Below are positions 56,218 through 64,000 of a stretch of DNA of 64,000 nucleotides, one piece after another. How positions within the stretch are numbered: the stretch's first letter is position 1; the number at the start of each line of letters is the position of its first letter. The translations under genes were made by a program, and so were the position numbers. The notes beneath the pieces are model-generated. The model was not told where the DNA came from. It made no database searches and was given only the letters and a program-made list of their open reading frames with translations. This stretch comes from Leucobacter chironomi DSM 19883 (GTDB taxonomy: Bacteria; Actinomycetota; Actinomycetes; Actinomycetales; Microbacteriaceae), in assembly GCF_000421845.1 (NCBI RefSeq), contig NZ_ATXU01000002.1, positions 124,001 to 188,000 on the forward strand, read 5' to 3'.

Positions 56218-56589
56218 ATGAGCACTGACACGATCGCAGCGGAGACGGCGGCCGAGGAGCGCGCCCACGGCGTCGCGCTGAGCGAGACCGCCCAGGAGAA
56301 GGTGCGCAGCCTGCTGGCGCAGGAGGGGCGCGATGATCTGCGCCTGCGCATCGCGGTGCAGCCCGGGGGGTGCTCGGGGCTGATCTACCAGCTGTTCTTC
56401 GACGAGCGGCAGCTTGAGAACGACGCCGTCGTGGACTTCGACGGCGTCGAGGTCGTGGTGGATGCGATGAGCATCCCGTACCTGAGCGGTGCCACGATCG
56501 ACTTCGAGGACACCATTCAGAAGCAGGGCTTCACCATCGACAATCCCAATGCCCAGGGCAGTTGCGCCTGCGGCGACAGCTTCAGCTGA
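56218..56589 (+). CDS. erpA: iron-sulfur cluster insertion protein, ErpA/HesB type
   Basis: A 123-residue A-type carrier that receives an Fe-S cluster and passes it to target proteins. The three conserved Cys are Cys52 (PGGCSGL) and Cys116/Cys118 (GSCACGDSF). The N-terminal 18 residues are an extra Ala/Glu-rich extension. In actinobacteria this gene commonly lies just upstream of ctaC, as here, next to the respiratory genes whose Rieske protein needs an Fe-S cluster. A nested hairpin at 56598-56643 separates it from the ctaC promoter. Confidence 0.93.
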   Translation: MSTDTIAAETAAEERAHGVALSETAQEKVRSLLAQEGRDDLRLRIAVQPGGCSGLIYQLFFDERQLENDAVVDFDGVEVVVDAMSIPYLSGATIDFEDTIQKQGFTIDNPNAQGSCACGDSFS

Positions 56590-56597
56590 ACGACGTC

Positions 56598-56643
56598 GAG
56601 CATTCGGAGTTCGCGACACCCGGTGTCGGTTCGGGGAATGCTC
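56598..56643 (+). terminator. nested hairpin between erpA and ctaC
   Basis: Outer arms GAGCATTC (56598-56605) and GAATGCTC (56636-56643) enclose CGACACC/GGTGTCG (56614-56628). Terminator-like, without a T-tract. Confidence 0.55.
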
Positions 56644-56653
56644 AGCTTCGCGC

Positions 56654-56659
56654 TAAGCT
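56654..56659 (+). promoter_or_regulatory. ctaC -10 box TAAGCT
   Basis: TAAGCT gives a leader of about 57 bases ending in GAAAGG before the GTG at 56724. It lies inside a small palindrome CAGCTT-N6-AAGCTG. Confidence 0.45.
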
Positions 56660-56723
56660 GTCAGGGAGTCATCAGCTTCGCCTGCCATCCGAGCCGGCGA
56701 GAAAACAGTTCGAAAGGTATGCG

Positions 56724-57596
56724 GTGCGTTCCAATCGTCGAATGAAGTGGGTCGCGGCCCCGGTGGTGCTCTCTGCAGCACTGCTGCTCGCCGGCTGCAC
56801 CCCCGAGCAGCAGCGGGGCTTCCTGCCCGAGGGTTCCGAGGGAGCCACCAACCACACGGACGGCGTCACCGGACTGTGGGTCACCTCCTGGATCGTGCTG
56901 CTCGCCGTCGGCATCCTCACGTGGGGCCTCATCATCTGGGCCACCATCGCGTACCGCCGTCGCAAGGGGCAGACGGGTCTGCCCGTGCAGCTCCGCTACA
57001 ACATGCCGATCGAGACCTTCTTCACCGTCGTTCCGGTGATCCTGGTCCTCGGCTTCTTCGCGTTCACCGCGCAGGAGCAGAACAAGATCGAGGCCCGCAT
57101 CGACAACCCCGACAACACCGTCGAGGTCATCGGCAAGCGCTGGGCGTGGGACTTCAACTACGTTGATGAGGACGTCTACTTCCAGGGCGTGCAGGTGCAG
57201 ACCGACGCCGAGGGCAACGCCGAGGAAGACACCATGCCGGTGCTCTACCTCCCGGTCGACCAGACCACCGAGATCCGTCTCGAGACCCGCGACGTCATCC
57301 ACTCCTTCTGGGTGGTCGAGTTCCTCTACAAGAAGGACATGATCCCGGGTCAGACCAACTACATGAGCTTCACCCCGACGAAGACCGGCACCTTCATGGG
57401 CAAGTGCGCCGAGCTCTGCGGCGAGTACCACTCGATGATGCTCTTCGAGGTGCGGGTCGTCGAGCAGGACGAGTACGACGCGTACATCGAGTCGCTGCGC
57501 GATGCGGGCAACACCGGCCAGGTGTCCGTCGAGTTCAACCCGAACCAGGAGCGCCTCGCGAACGACAACGACAACGCGAAGTCGCAGAACGACTAA
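56724..57596 (+). CDS. ctaC: cytochrome c oxidase subunit II (CtaC)
   Basis: A 290-residue subunit II of the aa3-type oxidase, a lipoprotein in this lineage: signal peptide ending LLLAGC with Cys25. Two membrane helices follow (about 50-75 and 92-115), then the outside cupredoxin domain. The CuA ligands are His in [11 protein letters not shown] and the set Cys-x-Glu-x-Cys-x3-His-x2-Met in [12 protein letters not shown]. It takes electrons from cytochrome c (QcrC type) to CuA. The start is a GTG at 56724 with GAAAGG six bases upstream; the ATG at 56742 would remove the basic N-region. ctaD starts 16 bases after the stop. Confidence 0.95.
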   Translation: MRSNRRMKWVAAPVVLSAALLLAGCTPEQQRGFLPEGSEGATNHTDGVTGLWVTSWIVLLAVGILTWGLIIWATIAYRRRKGQTGLPVQLRYNMPIETFFTVVPVILVLGFFAFTAQEQNKIEARIDNPDNTVEVIGKRWAWDFNYVDEDVYFQGVQVQTDAEGNAEEDTMPVLYLPVDQTTEIRLETRDVIHSFWVVEFLYKKDMIPGQTNYMSFTPTKTGTFMGKCAELCGEYHSMMLFEVRVVEQDEYDAYIESLRDAGNTGQVSVEFNPNQERLANDNDNAKSQND

Positions 57597-57612
57597 CGAG
57601 GGAAACAGAAAC

Positions 57613-59250
<1,638 letters not shown>

Positions 59251-59270
59251 TCTCGAGGAGAGACTGACCC

Positions 59271-59693
59271 ATGAAATCCAATATCGTCATCTTCTGGATC
59301 CTCACCGCGTACTTCGTGCTGCTGGCGGCGGTCTACACGATCTGGAACATGTCCGTGCACGGCTACCCCGAGTGGGCCGGCTCCACGGCGATCCTGCTCT
59401 CCGGCGGCCTCACCGGCTTCATCGCCTTCTACCTCGGCCTCGTCAAGAAGAAGCAGGGAGGCGTGCTCCACGAGGACCGTCTCGATGCCGACATCGATGA
59501 CGGCGACCCCGAGCTCGGCGAGTTCAGCCCGTGGAGCTGGTGGCCGATGTTCCTCGCATTCGGAGCCTCGATGGTGGTGCTGGGCCTGTGCGTGGGCTTC
59601 CACTTCTGGCTCTCCTTCCTGACCCTGCCGCTCGTCATCGTCGGCATCGTCGGCTGGGTGTACGAGTACTACCGCGGCCACTTCGCGCGATAG
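59271..59693 (+). CDS. ctaF: cytochrome c oxidase subunit IV (CtaF)
   Basis: A 140-residue actinobacterial oxidase subunit IV with four membrane helices in two pairs, separated by an acidic loop (HEDRLDADIDDGDPELGEF). Text such as NMSVHGYPEWAGSTAILLSGGL and FSPWSWWPMFLAFGAS is the family pattern. It is a structural subunit of the aa3 oxidase in the actinobacterial supercomplex. It is the third gene of ctaC-ctaD-ctaF; a GNAT gene follows after ten bases. Confidence 0.95.
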   Translation: MKSNIVIFWILTAYFVLLAAVYTIWNMSVHGYPEWAGSTAILLSGGLTGFIAFYLGLVKKKQGGVLHEDRLDADIDDGDPELGEFSPWSWWPMFLAFGASMVVLGLCVGFHFWLSFLTLPLVIVGIVGWVYEYYRGHFAR

Positions 59694-59703
59694 AGGCAGA
59701 CGC

Positions 59704-60147
59704 GTGAGCATCATCATCCGGCGCGCCCAGAGCGAAGACGTCTCAGCCGTCTTCGCTCTGGCCCGCCAGTTCACCACCGGGCGCGAGCCGATCGGTCGGG
59801 ACGAGTTCCTCATCGCTTTCGACAACGTGCTGCGGCACCGCGATCAGGAGACGAACGTGCTCTTCGTGGCCGAGCTCGAGGATCGTGTGGTCGGCTACTC
59901 GCTGATGACCGTATCGCGCCTGCTGCACGCACCCGGTCTCACCGCGCACCTGCAGGAGATCGTCGTCGACGAGGCCTCTCGTCGGCACGGCGTCGGCGAT
60001 CGACTCATGCAGGCGAATGAGCACTACTGCATGGGCCGTGGCGTGCGTCAGCTCTCCGCCTCGACCGCGCGGATCGGCTCCTTCTACAATCACCGCGGCT
60101 TCGAGCCCGTGGGCGAGCACTACCGCAAGGTCCTCGACCTGGGGTGA
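59704..60147 (+). CDS. GNAT-family N-acetyltransferase
   Basis: A 147-residue GCN5-related acetyltransferase using acetyl-CoA. The fold is seen in IIIRRAQSEDVSAVFALAR at the start, VAELEDRVVGYSLM, LQEIVVDEASRRHGVGDRLMQ (motif A, with the RxxGxG-type pyrophosphate loop read as RRHGVG) and STARIGSFYNHRGFEPVGEHYRK at the end. The acceptor is unknown. Start is a GTG at 59704; the gene follows ctaF by ten bases and overlaps the TetR GTG by four, so it is likely on the oxidase message. Confidence 0.88.
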   Translation: MSIIIRRAQSEDVSAVFALARQFTTGREPIGRDEFLIAFDNVLRHRDQETNVLFVAELEDRVVGYSLMTVSRLLHAPGLTAHLQEIVVDEASRRHGVGDRLMQANEHYCMGRGVRQLSASTARIGSFYNHRGFEPVGEHYRKVLDLG

Positions 60148-60569
60148 GCGCCTCGCAGCGTCGTGCTCGACGACGGCCCGGTGAGAACCGGGAACGCCTG
60201 ATGGAGGCCGGACTCGTGGAGTTCGGCCTCTTCGGCTACCACGGCGCCTCCACGAGCTCCATCGCCGCCAGGGCCGAGGTGCCGCAGCCGCACGTGTACG
60301 CCAGCTTCGAGACGAAGCAGCAGCTCTTCCTGGCCTGCTTCGACAGGCTCCGCGACTCTCTGCTCGCCGACGGGTCGGAACGCGCGTCAGCGGGCCTCCA
60401 ACGATTCCTCTTCCAGGCGGTGAGCGCTTCGGCCGATCCGGCGCTGCGGCTTCCGTTGCAGAGCAGCCTCGTCGAACTGCGCGACGCGCTCGGCGACTGC
60501 CGCTTCGAGGAGCTGCTCGCCGGCGGCGCGCGCTCGATGCTGAGCGCCGACCCGGAGCCGCGCGGCTAG
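60144..60569 (+). CDS. short TetR-family regulator
   Basis: A 141-residue protein with a TetR DNA-binding head: NRERLMEAGLVEFGLFGYHGASTSSIAARAEVPQPHVYASFETKQQLF is the classical helix-turn-helix region. TetR proteins are usually about 190-200 residues; here the ligand-binding part is only about 80 residues and ends in Gly-rich text, so it is short by two to three helices. The start GTG overlaps the GNAT stop (GTGA). It may be a truncated regulator or a naturally short form. A tandem 22-base repeat begins 47 bases downstream. Confidence 0.8.
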   Translation: MSASQRRARRRPGENRERLMEAGLVEFGLFGYHGASTSSIAARAEVPQPHVYASFETKQQLFLACFDRLRDSLLADGSERASAGLQRFLFQAVSASADPALRLPLQSSLVELRDALGDCRFEELLAGGARSMLSADPEPRG

Positions 60570-60615
60570 TTTCTGTGCCGCGCGCACGGTGCCGACGGAT
60601 CCCGCCCATCGCCCC

Positions 60616-60681
60616 CGGCATCTGGCGCATCCTGCACCGGCATCTGGCGCATCCTGCACCGGCATCTGGCGCATCCTGCAC
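60616..60681 (+). repeat. 22-bp tandem repeat, three exact copies
   Basis: The unit CGGCATCTGGCGCATCCTGC (plus AC) occurs at 60616-60637, 60638-60659 and 60660-60681, and a partial fourth copy begins at 60682. It lies between the TetR gene and the leader ORF of the patatin-like gene. Confidence 0.95.
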
Positions 60682-60733
60682 CGGCATGCGATACTCCTTC
60701 TGCATCGTGTTCCGTCGGAGGGAGGTGAGACCC

Positions 60734-60790
60734 ATGACCGCATTCGCAGTGGGTGCTCCCCAGCCGAGCACGATCGTGCGACCGGGATAG
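60734..60790 (+). CDS. 18-residue leader peptide candidate
   Basis: ATG 60734 has an excellent GGAGGGAGGTGA ribosome site and encodes MTAFAVGAPQPSTIVRPG, then TAG. It is short, 47 bases before the patatin-like gene. Just after the stop, GTCGCC (60791-60796) can pair with GGCGAC (60828-60833), which overlaps the ribosome site of the next gene, and GGGAG (60801-60805) with CTCCC (60833-60837). That suits a translation-attenuation leader. No known leader peptide of this sequence comes to mind. Confidence 0.5.
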   Translation: MTAFAVGAPQPSTIVRPG

Positions 60791-60837
60791 GTCGCCGACG
60801 GGGAGCCCGCCAGGCCGTCACATGAAGGGCGACTCCC

Positions 60838-61824
60838 ATGAACATCGATTCCTCACCATCTTCCACTCCGCAAGGCCCGACCCGAACTGGTCACCCGTCT
60901 GCACAGGCTGACGCGGGGTCTTCCCGTATCGCCGACCCTGGCTCTCCGCCCGTCTCCGTGGAGCGCGCGCTCGTGCTCGGCGGAGGCGGATCGACGGGCA
61001 ACGCGTGGCTGATCGGCGTCGTCGCCGGGCTCGCCGCCGACGGCGTGGATCCGCTCGACGCGGAGCTCATCATTGGCACCTCTGCCGGCGCCACGGCCGC
61101 AGCCCAGCTCACGGCAGCGGATCCCGCGGAGCTGTTCGCCGAGGTGTGCGTCGATCCGCCGGCATTCCCGCGCGGCCGCCCCGCGAAACCGCCGAGTGCG
61201 GAGGTCGCGGATGCGCTCAGCGCCACTGGGGCGATCATCGCCGACTCCCGCGACGCCGCGGACATGCGCCGGCGCATGGGCGCCCGATCACTCGCACTGG
61301 CCGCCGACAGCCGGACAGCGTCGACGCGCTGGCGCGAGATCGTGGCGGCCCGACTGCCGAAGCCCGACTGGCCGGAGACGCGGATGCTGATCACCGCGAT
61401 GAATGCGAGGACGGGGGATCCGGCCGTCTTCGACCGCCTGAGCGGCGTGCCGCTCGTGGACGCGGTGGCGGCGAGCTGCTCGAGCGGCGCCGCGTACCCC
61501 ATCGGAGGGGAGGCCTACACCGACGGCGGATACCGCTCCAACGCGGACAACGCCGACCTCGCGGCGGGGAGCGCGCGGGTGCTCGTGCTCTCGCCGTTCA
61601 GCGGGAGAACACGCACGCCGGAGGAATGGGGTCTGCACCTCGCCGCGCAGGTCGACGAGCTGTGGCGCGGCGGAAGCCGAGTCGAGACGGTGTTCCCGCC
61701 GCCGGAGGTGGATCACCTGTTCGGGATGAACGCGATGAATCCTGCGCTGCGGCCCGCGGCGGCGAGAGCCGGCTACGCGCAGGGGAGGGCTCTGGCAGAC
61801 GCACTGGCAGGCTTCTGGAACTGA
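60838..61824 (+). CDS. patatin-like phospholipase/esterase
   Basis: A 328-residue patatin-family protein (RssA-like). The oxyanion loop is LGGGGSTGNAW (near residue 47), the nucleophile Ser is in the GxSxG motif GTSAGAT (IIGTSAGAT), and the catalytic Asp is in TDGGYRSN, giving the Ser-Asp dyad of lipid acyl hydrolases. The first 40 residues are Ser/Pro-rich and disordered. No signal peptide, so it acts in the cytoplasm on lipids or thioesters; the substrate is unknown. The ATG follows GAAGGGCGA. A small upstream ORF and hairpin options suggest translational control. Confidence 0.88.
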   Translation: MNIDSSPSSTPQGPTRTGHPSAQADAGSSRIADPGSPPVSVERALVLGGGGSTGNAWLIGVVAGLAADGVDPLDAELIIGTSAGATAAAQLTAADPAELFAEVCVDPPAFPRGRPAKPPSAEVADALSATGAIIADSRDAADMRRRMGARSLALAADSRTASTRWREIVAARLPKPDWPETRMLITAMNARTGDPAVFDRLSGVPLVDAVAASCSSGAAYPIGGEAYTDGGYRSNADNADLAAGSARVLVLSPFSGRTRTPEEWGLHLAAQVDELWRGGSRVETVFPPPEVDHLFGMNAMNPALRPAAARAGYAQGRALADALAGFWN

Positions 61825-61849
61825 GATCTCGGCACCGTCGCGAACACGG

Positions 61850-61885
61850 GTGAGGCCCCGCAGGAATGAACCTGCGGGGCCTCAC
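61850..61885. terminator. bidirectional terminator between patatin and qcrB genes
   Basis: Exact 15-bp arms GTGAGGCCCCGCAGG (61850-61864) and its complement (61871-61885), loop AATGAA, in the middle of a 77-base convergent gap. Confidence 0.85.
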
Positions 61886-61901
61886 GCGTCAAAGGAGCGG
61901 A

Positions 61902-63515
61902 TCAGTGGCCGTCGTGGTGGCCCTGCTCCAGCTCGCCCTGGGTGGGCGGCACGATGCGGTCTTCGAAGAACCAGCGGCTGAAGCCGGCACGGAGGCGCTT
62001 CGAGAACGGGATACGGCCGTCGTCGTTGGGGCGGAGCATGAGCGGCGCGTAGTCGTGGTAGCTGACCAGCTGCCAGCGCTCGTAATCCGTGACGGGCTTG
62101 TGCACCTCGATGTACTCGCCACCGGGCAGACGCACGATGCGTCCCGACTCGTAGCCGTGCAGAGCGATCGCACGATCCTTCTTCTGCAGGCCGAGGCAGA
62201 TGCGCTTCGTCACCACGTAGGCGAAGATCGGGCCGAGGATCAGCAGCGCCTGGAGCGCGTGGATCACACCCTCCATCGAGAGCTGGAAGTGGGTCGCCAT
62301 GAGGTCCGAGCTGGCGCCGGCCCACATCACCGCGTAGAAGACCACGCCGGCGGCACCGATCGCGGTGCGGGTGGGGGCGTTGCGCGGGCGGTCCAGGATG
62401 TGGTGCTCGCGCTTGTCGCCCGTGACCCACGCTTCGATGAAGGGGTAGGCGGCGACGATCACCAGGAAGAGACCGATGATGATCAGCGGAAGCAGCATGT
62501 TCCACGACCAGGTGTAGCCGAACCACTCGGTTTCGAGCCCCGGAGGTACGAGACGGAGCATGCCATCGGCGAAGCCAATGTACCAGTCGGGCTGGGTGCC
62601 CGCCGACACGGGGGAGGGATCGTAGGGGCCGTAGTTCCAGATCGGGTTGATGCCGACGAACGAGGCGATCAGCACGATCACGCCGAACACGATGAAGAAG
62701 AAGCCGCCGGCCTTGGCCGCGTACACGGGGAGCACGGGGAAGCCGACCACGTTCTGCTGGGTCTTGCCCGGCCCGGGGTACTGCGTGTGCTTGTGGATGA
62801 CCACGAACGCGAGGTGCAGCGCGACGAACAGGATGACCATCGCCGGGAGCACCATGATGTGCAGCATGTAGAGGCGGCCGACGATGTCGGTGCCGGGGAA
62901 CTCGCCGCCGAAGAAGAAGTACGACAGGTAGGTGCCGATCACCGGGATGGCCTTGATGATGCCGTCGATGATGCGGAGACCGTTGCCCGAGAGCACGTCG
63001 TCGGGGAGCGAGTAACCGGTGAAGCCCTCGGCCATCGCGAGCACGAAGAGCACGAAGCCGATGACCCAGTTGAGTTCGCGCGGCTTGCGGAACGCGCCGG
63101 TGAAGAAGATGCGGAGCATGTGCAGGCCGATGGACGCGACGAACAGCAGCGCGGCCCAGTGGTGCACGTGACGCATGAGGAGGCCGCCGCGCACCGAGAA
63201 GGAGATGTCGAGGGTCGACGCCATAGCGGCCGACATCTCGACGCCCTTCATGGGCACGTAGGGGCCGGTGTAGTGGGTCTCGACCATGGTGGCCTGGAAG
63301 AACAGGGTGAGGAAGGTGCCCGACAGCAGGATCACGATGAAGCTGTAGAGGGCGACCTCGCCGAGCAGGAACGACCAGTGGTCCGGGAAGACCTTGCGGC
63401 CGAACTCCTTGACGGCGACGCCGATCTTGGTGCGCTCGTCGATGTAGTTCGCTGCGGCGGCGGTGAAGCGGCTGGAACCGCTCTGCGCGGGGGATTCAGT
63501 AACGGTGCTGCTCAC
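61902..63515 (-). CDS. qcrB: menaquinol-cytochrome c reductase cytochrome b subunit (QcrB)
   Basis: A 537-residue cytochrome b of the actinobacterial bc1-type complex that oxidises menaquinol. Haem-b His residues lie in LLMRHVHHWAALLFV and in helix 4 (MVILFVALHLAFVVIHKH). The quinol-site PDW-type motif appears in GTQPDWYIGFADGMLRL, and GYSLPDDVLSGNGLRI is the Qo-site loop. Like other actinobacterial forms it carries a long C-terminal tail (about 120 residues) that contacts the oxidase supercomplex. Start is a GTG at 63513-63515 overlapping the qcrA stop. It is the target of antibiotics such as telacebec in mycobacteria (family knowledge). Confidence 0.95.
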   Translation of the reverse strand: MSSTVTESPAQSGSSRFTAAAANYIDERTKIGVAVKEFGRKVFPDHWSFLLGEVALYSFIVILLSGTFLTLFFQATMVETHYTGPYVPMKGVEMSAAMASTLDISFSVRGGLLMRHVHHWAALLFVASIGLHMLRIFFTGAFRKPRELNWVIGFVLFVLAMAEGFTGYSLPDDVLSGNGLRIIDGIIKAIPVIGTYLSYFFFGGEFPGTDIVGRLYMLHIMVLPAMVILFVALHLAFVVIHKHTQYPGPGKTQQNVVGFPVLPVYAAKAGGFFFIVFGVIVLIASFVGINPIWNYGPYDPSPVSAGTQPDWYIGFADGMLRLVPPGLETEWFGYTWSWNMLLPLIIIGLFLVIVAAYPFIEAWVTGDKREHHILDRPRNAPTRTAIGAAGVVFYAVMWAGASSDLMATHFQLSMEGVIHALQALLILGPIFAYVVTKRICLGLQKKDRAIALHGYESGRIVRLPGGEYIEVHKPVTDYERWQLVSYHDYAPLMLRPNDDGRIPFSKRLRAGFSRWFFEDRIVPPTQGELEQGHHDGH

Positions 63516-64000
63516 TTGAGGCGCTCCCAGAAGCTCGGGCCGACAGGTTCATGGAAATCGCTCTGCGCGACGAGGTAGCCCTCGTCGTCGACGGTGATCG
63601 GAAGCTGGGGCAGCGGGCGCTTGGCCGGGCCGAAGACGACCTTCGCGTGCTCCGAGACGTCGAACTGCGACTGGTGGCAAGGGCAGAGCAGGTGGTGGGT
63701 GTGCTGCTCGTAGAGCGCCACCGGGCAGCCCACGTGCGTGCAGACCTTCGAGTAGGCGATGATGCCGTCGTACGACCAGTTCTCGCGCTCCGGGAGCTCC
63801 TTGAGCTCGGACTGGTCGAGACGCATCAGCAGCACGATCGCCTTGGCCTTCGCGTCGAGCAGCGTCTCGCTGCCGCCGCGCTCGTCGAGGCTGAGGTTGT
63901 GGAAGTCCTCGTGGTTGAGCGTCTCCGGGATCACGTGGAACGCGGAGCCGATGGTGACCTCGCTGGCCTTGATCGGCACGCCGGAGGGGTCGCGGGCGAG
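63512..64000 (-). CDS. qcrA: Rieske iron-sulfur subunit (QcrA), partial
   Basis: The 3' 162 codons of qcrA; the 5' end with its membrane helices lies outside the window. The 2Fe-2S ligands are in CTHVGCPV (Cys, His) and CPCHQSQFD (Cys, His), plus the disulfide Cys of each loop. GPAKRPLPQLPI is the conserved Pro loop. It passes electrons from menaquinol to cytochrome c (QcrC). The stop overlaps qcrB by a GTGA junction. An in-frame GTG at 63979 is internal: the open frame continues to the window edge as LARDPSG. Confidence 0.95.
   Translation of the reverse strand, partial: LARDPSGVPIKASEVTIGSAFHVIPETLNHEDFHNLSLDERGGSETLLDAKAKAIVLLMRLDQSELKELPERENWSYDGIIAYSKVCTHVGCPVALYEQHTHHLLCPCHQSQFDVSEHAKVVFGPAKRPLPQLPITVDDEGYLVAQSDFHEPVGPSFWERLK

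Noticed and set aside
60616-60681. Tandem repeat as a CRISPR array
   Set aside because: Units are contiguous with no spacers and no cas genes are nearby.
61866-63578. Plus-strand open frame opposite qcrB
   Set aside because: Composition is Asp/Glu/His/Gly-rich shadow sequence; qcrB on the other strand has all haem ligands.

Overview
The window is high-GC actinobacterial chromosome. Gene content points to the Micrococcales and most likely the family Microbacteriaceae; a Leucobacter-like genome is my best guess, from overall impression only. The lineage markers are direct: mshC (mycothiol synthesis), rbpA (actinobacterial RNA polymerase-binding protein), pafB-pafC, a helY-type helicase next to tatC, ctaF (actinobacterial oxidase subunit IV) and the qcrA-qcrB complex III genes. 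I see no rRNA, tRNA, CRISPR array, prophage or insertion sequence.

Layout. 1-2.6 kb: minus-strand group of a DinB-like protein (cut by the edge), an SDR and an FAD-linked NAD(P)H reductase. 2.6-4.6 kb: repeat/hairpin block, a frameshifted small SHOCT-type membrane protein, and a secreted sorbosone/glucose dehydrogenase-like lipoprotein. 4.5-7.1 kb: Mn-type ABC importer (mntA-mntB-mntC, minus) with a well-placed promoter/operator. 7.4-12 kb: BCCT transporter, an unknown protein, CorA, and a TIGR01777 epimerase. 12-21.6 kb: mixed housekeeping and accessory enzymes (SelO, FabG-like SDR, DJ-1/PfpI, NAD-binding protein, SDR, VanX-like dipeptidase, YibE/F membrane protein, M20 peptidase). 21.7-25 kb: uppP-mshC and a PAC2 protein. 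25.1-35.1 kb: one long plus-strand block: HAD phosphatase, trmI, FKBP-like lipoprotein, pafB, pafC, tatC, helY-like helicase, lnt. 35.2-41 kb: an ECF-like sigma factor fused to an anti-sigma-type zinc motif, a membrane helix and an outside domain, followed by a very large repeat surface protein with an LPxTG-like end; the surface gene carries a one-base frameshift. 41-52.4 kb: rbpA, SDR, gltB-gltD, an NAD-binding protein, a large methyltransferase and a TauE-like permease. 52.5-56 kb: hisD-nrdR-pyrD and a DUF3043 protein. 56.2-64 kb: erpA, then ctaC-ctaD-ctaF with a GNAT and a short TetR gene, a patatin-like gene with a small leader ORF, and the converging qcrA-qcrB genes.

How the parts fit. 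The right end supplies respiration: a menaquinol:cytochrome c reductase (qcr) and an aa3-type oxidase (cta), with erpA for Fe-S assembly close by. The middle combines protein export and lipoprotein maturation (tatC, lnt), RNA handling (helY, trmI) and the PafBC regulators. The sigma/anti-sigma fusion and the surface protein directly behind it look like a self-contained envelope-signalling and surface-display unit, and this is the part of the window most likely to be new.

Two signals run across the whole window. First, many genes have a TAnnnT box ending 6-8 bases before the start codon, which is the pattern of leaderless transcripts. Second, there is an unusual number of long, near-perfect inverted repeats (13-30 bp arms), mostly between genes but one inside lnt, and several otherwise ordinary enzymes (SelO, GltB, the methyltransferase, HelY) carry low-complexity tandem-repeat inserts.
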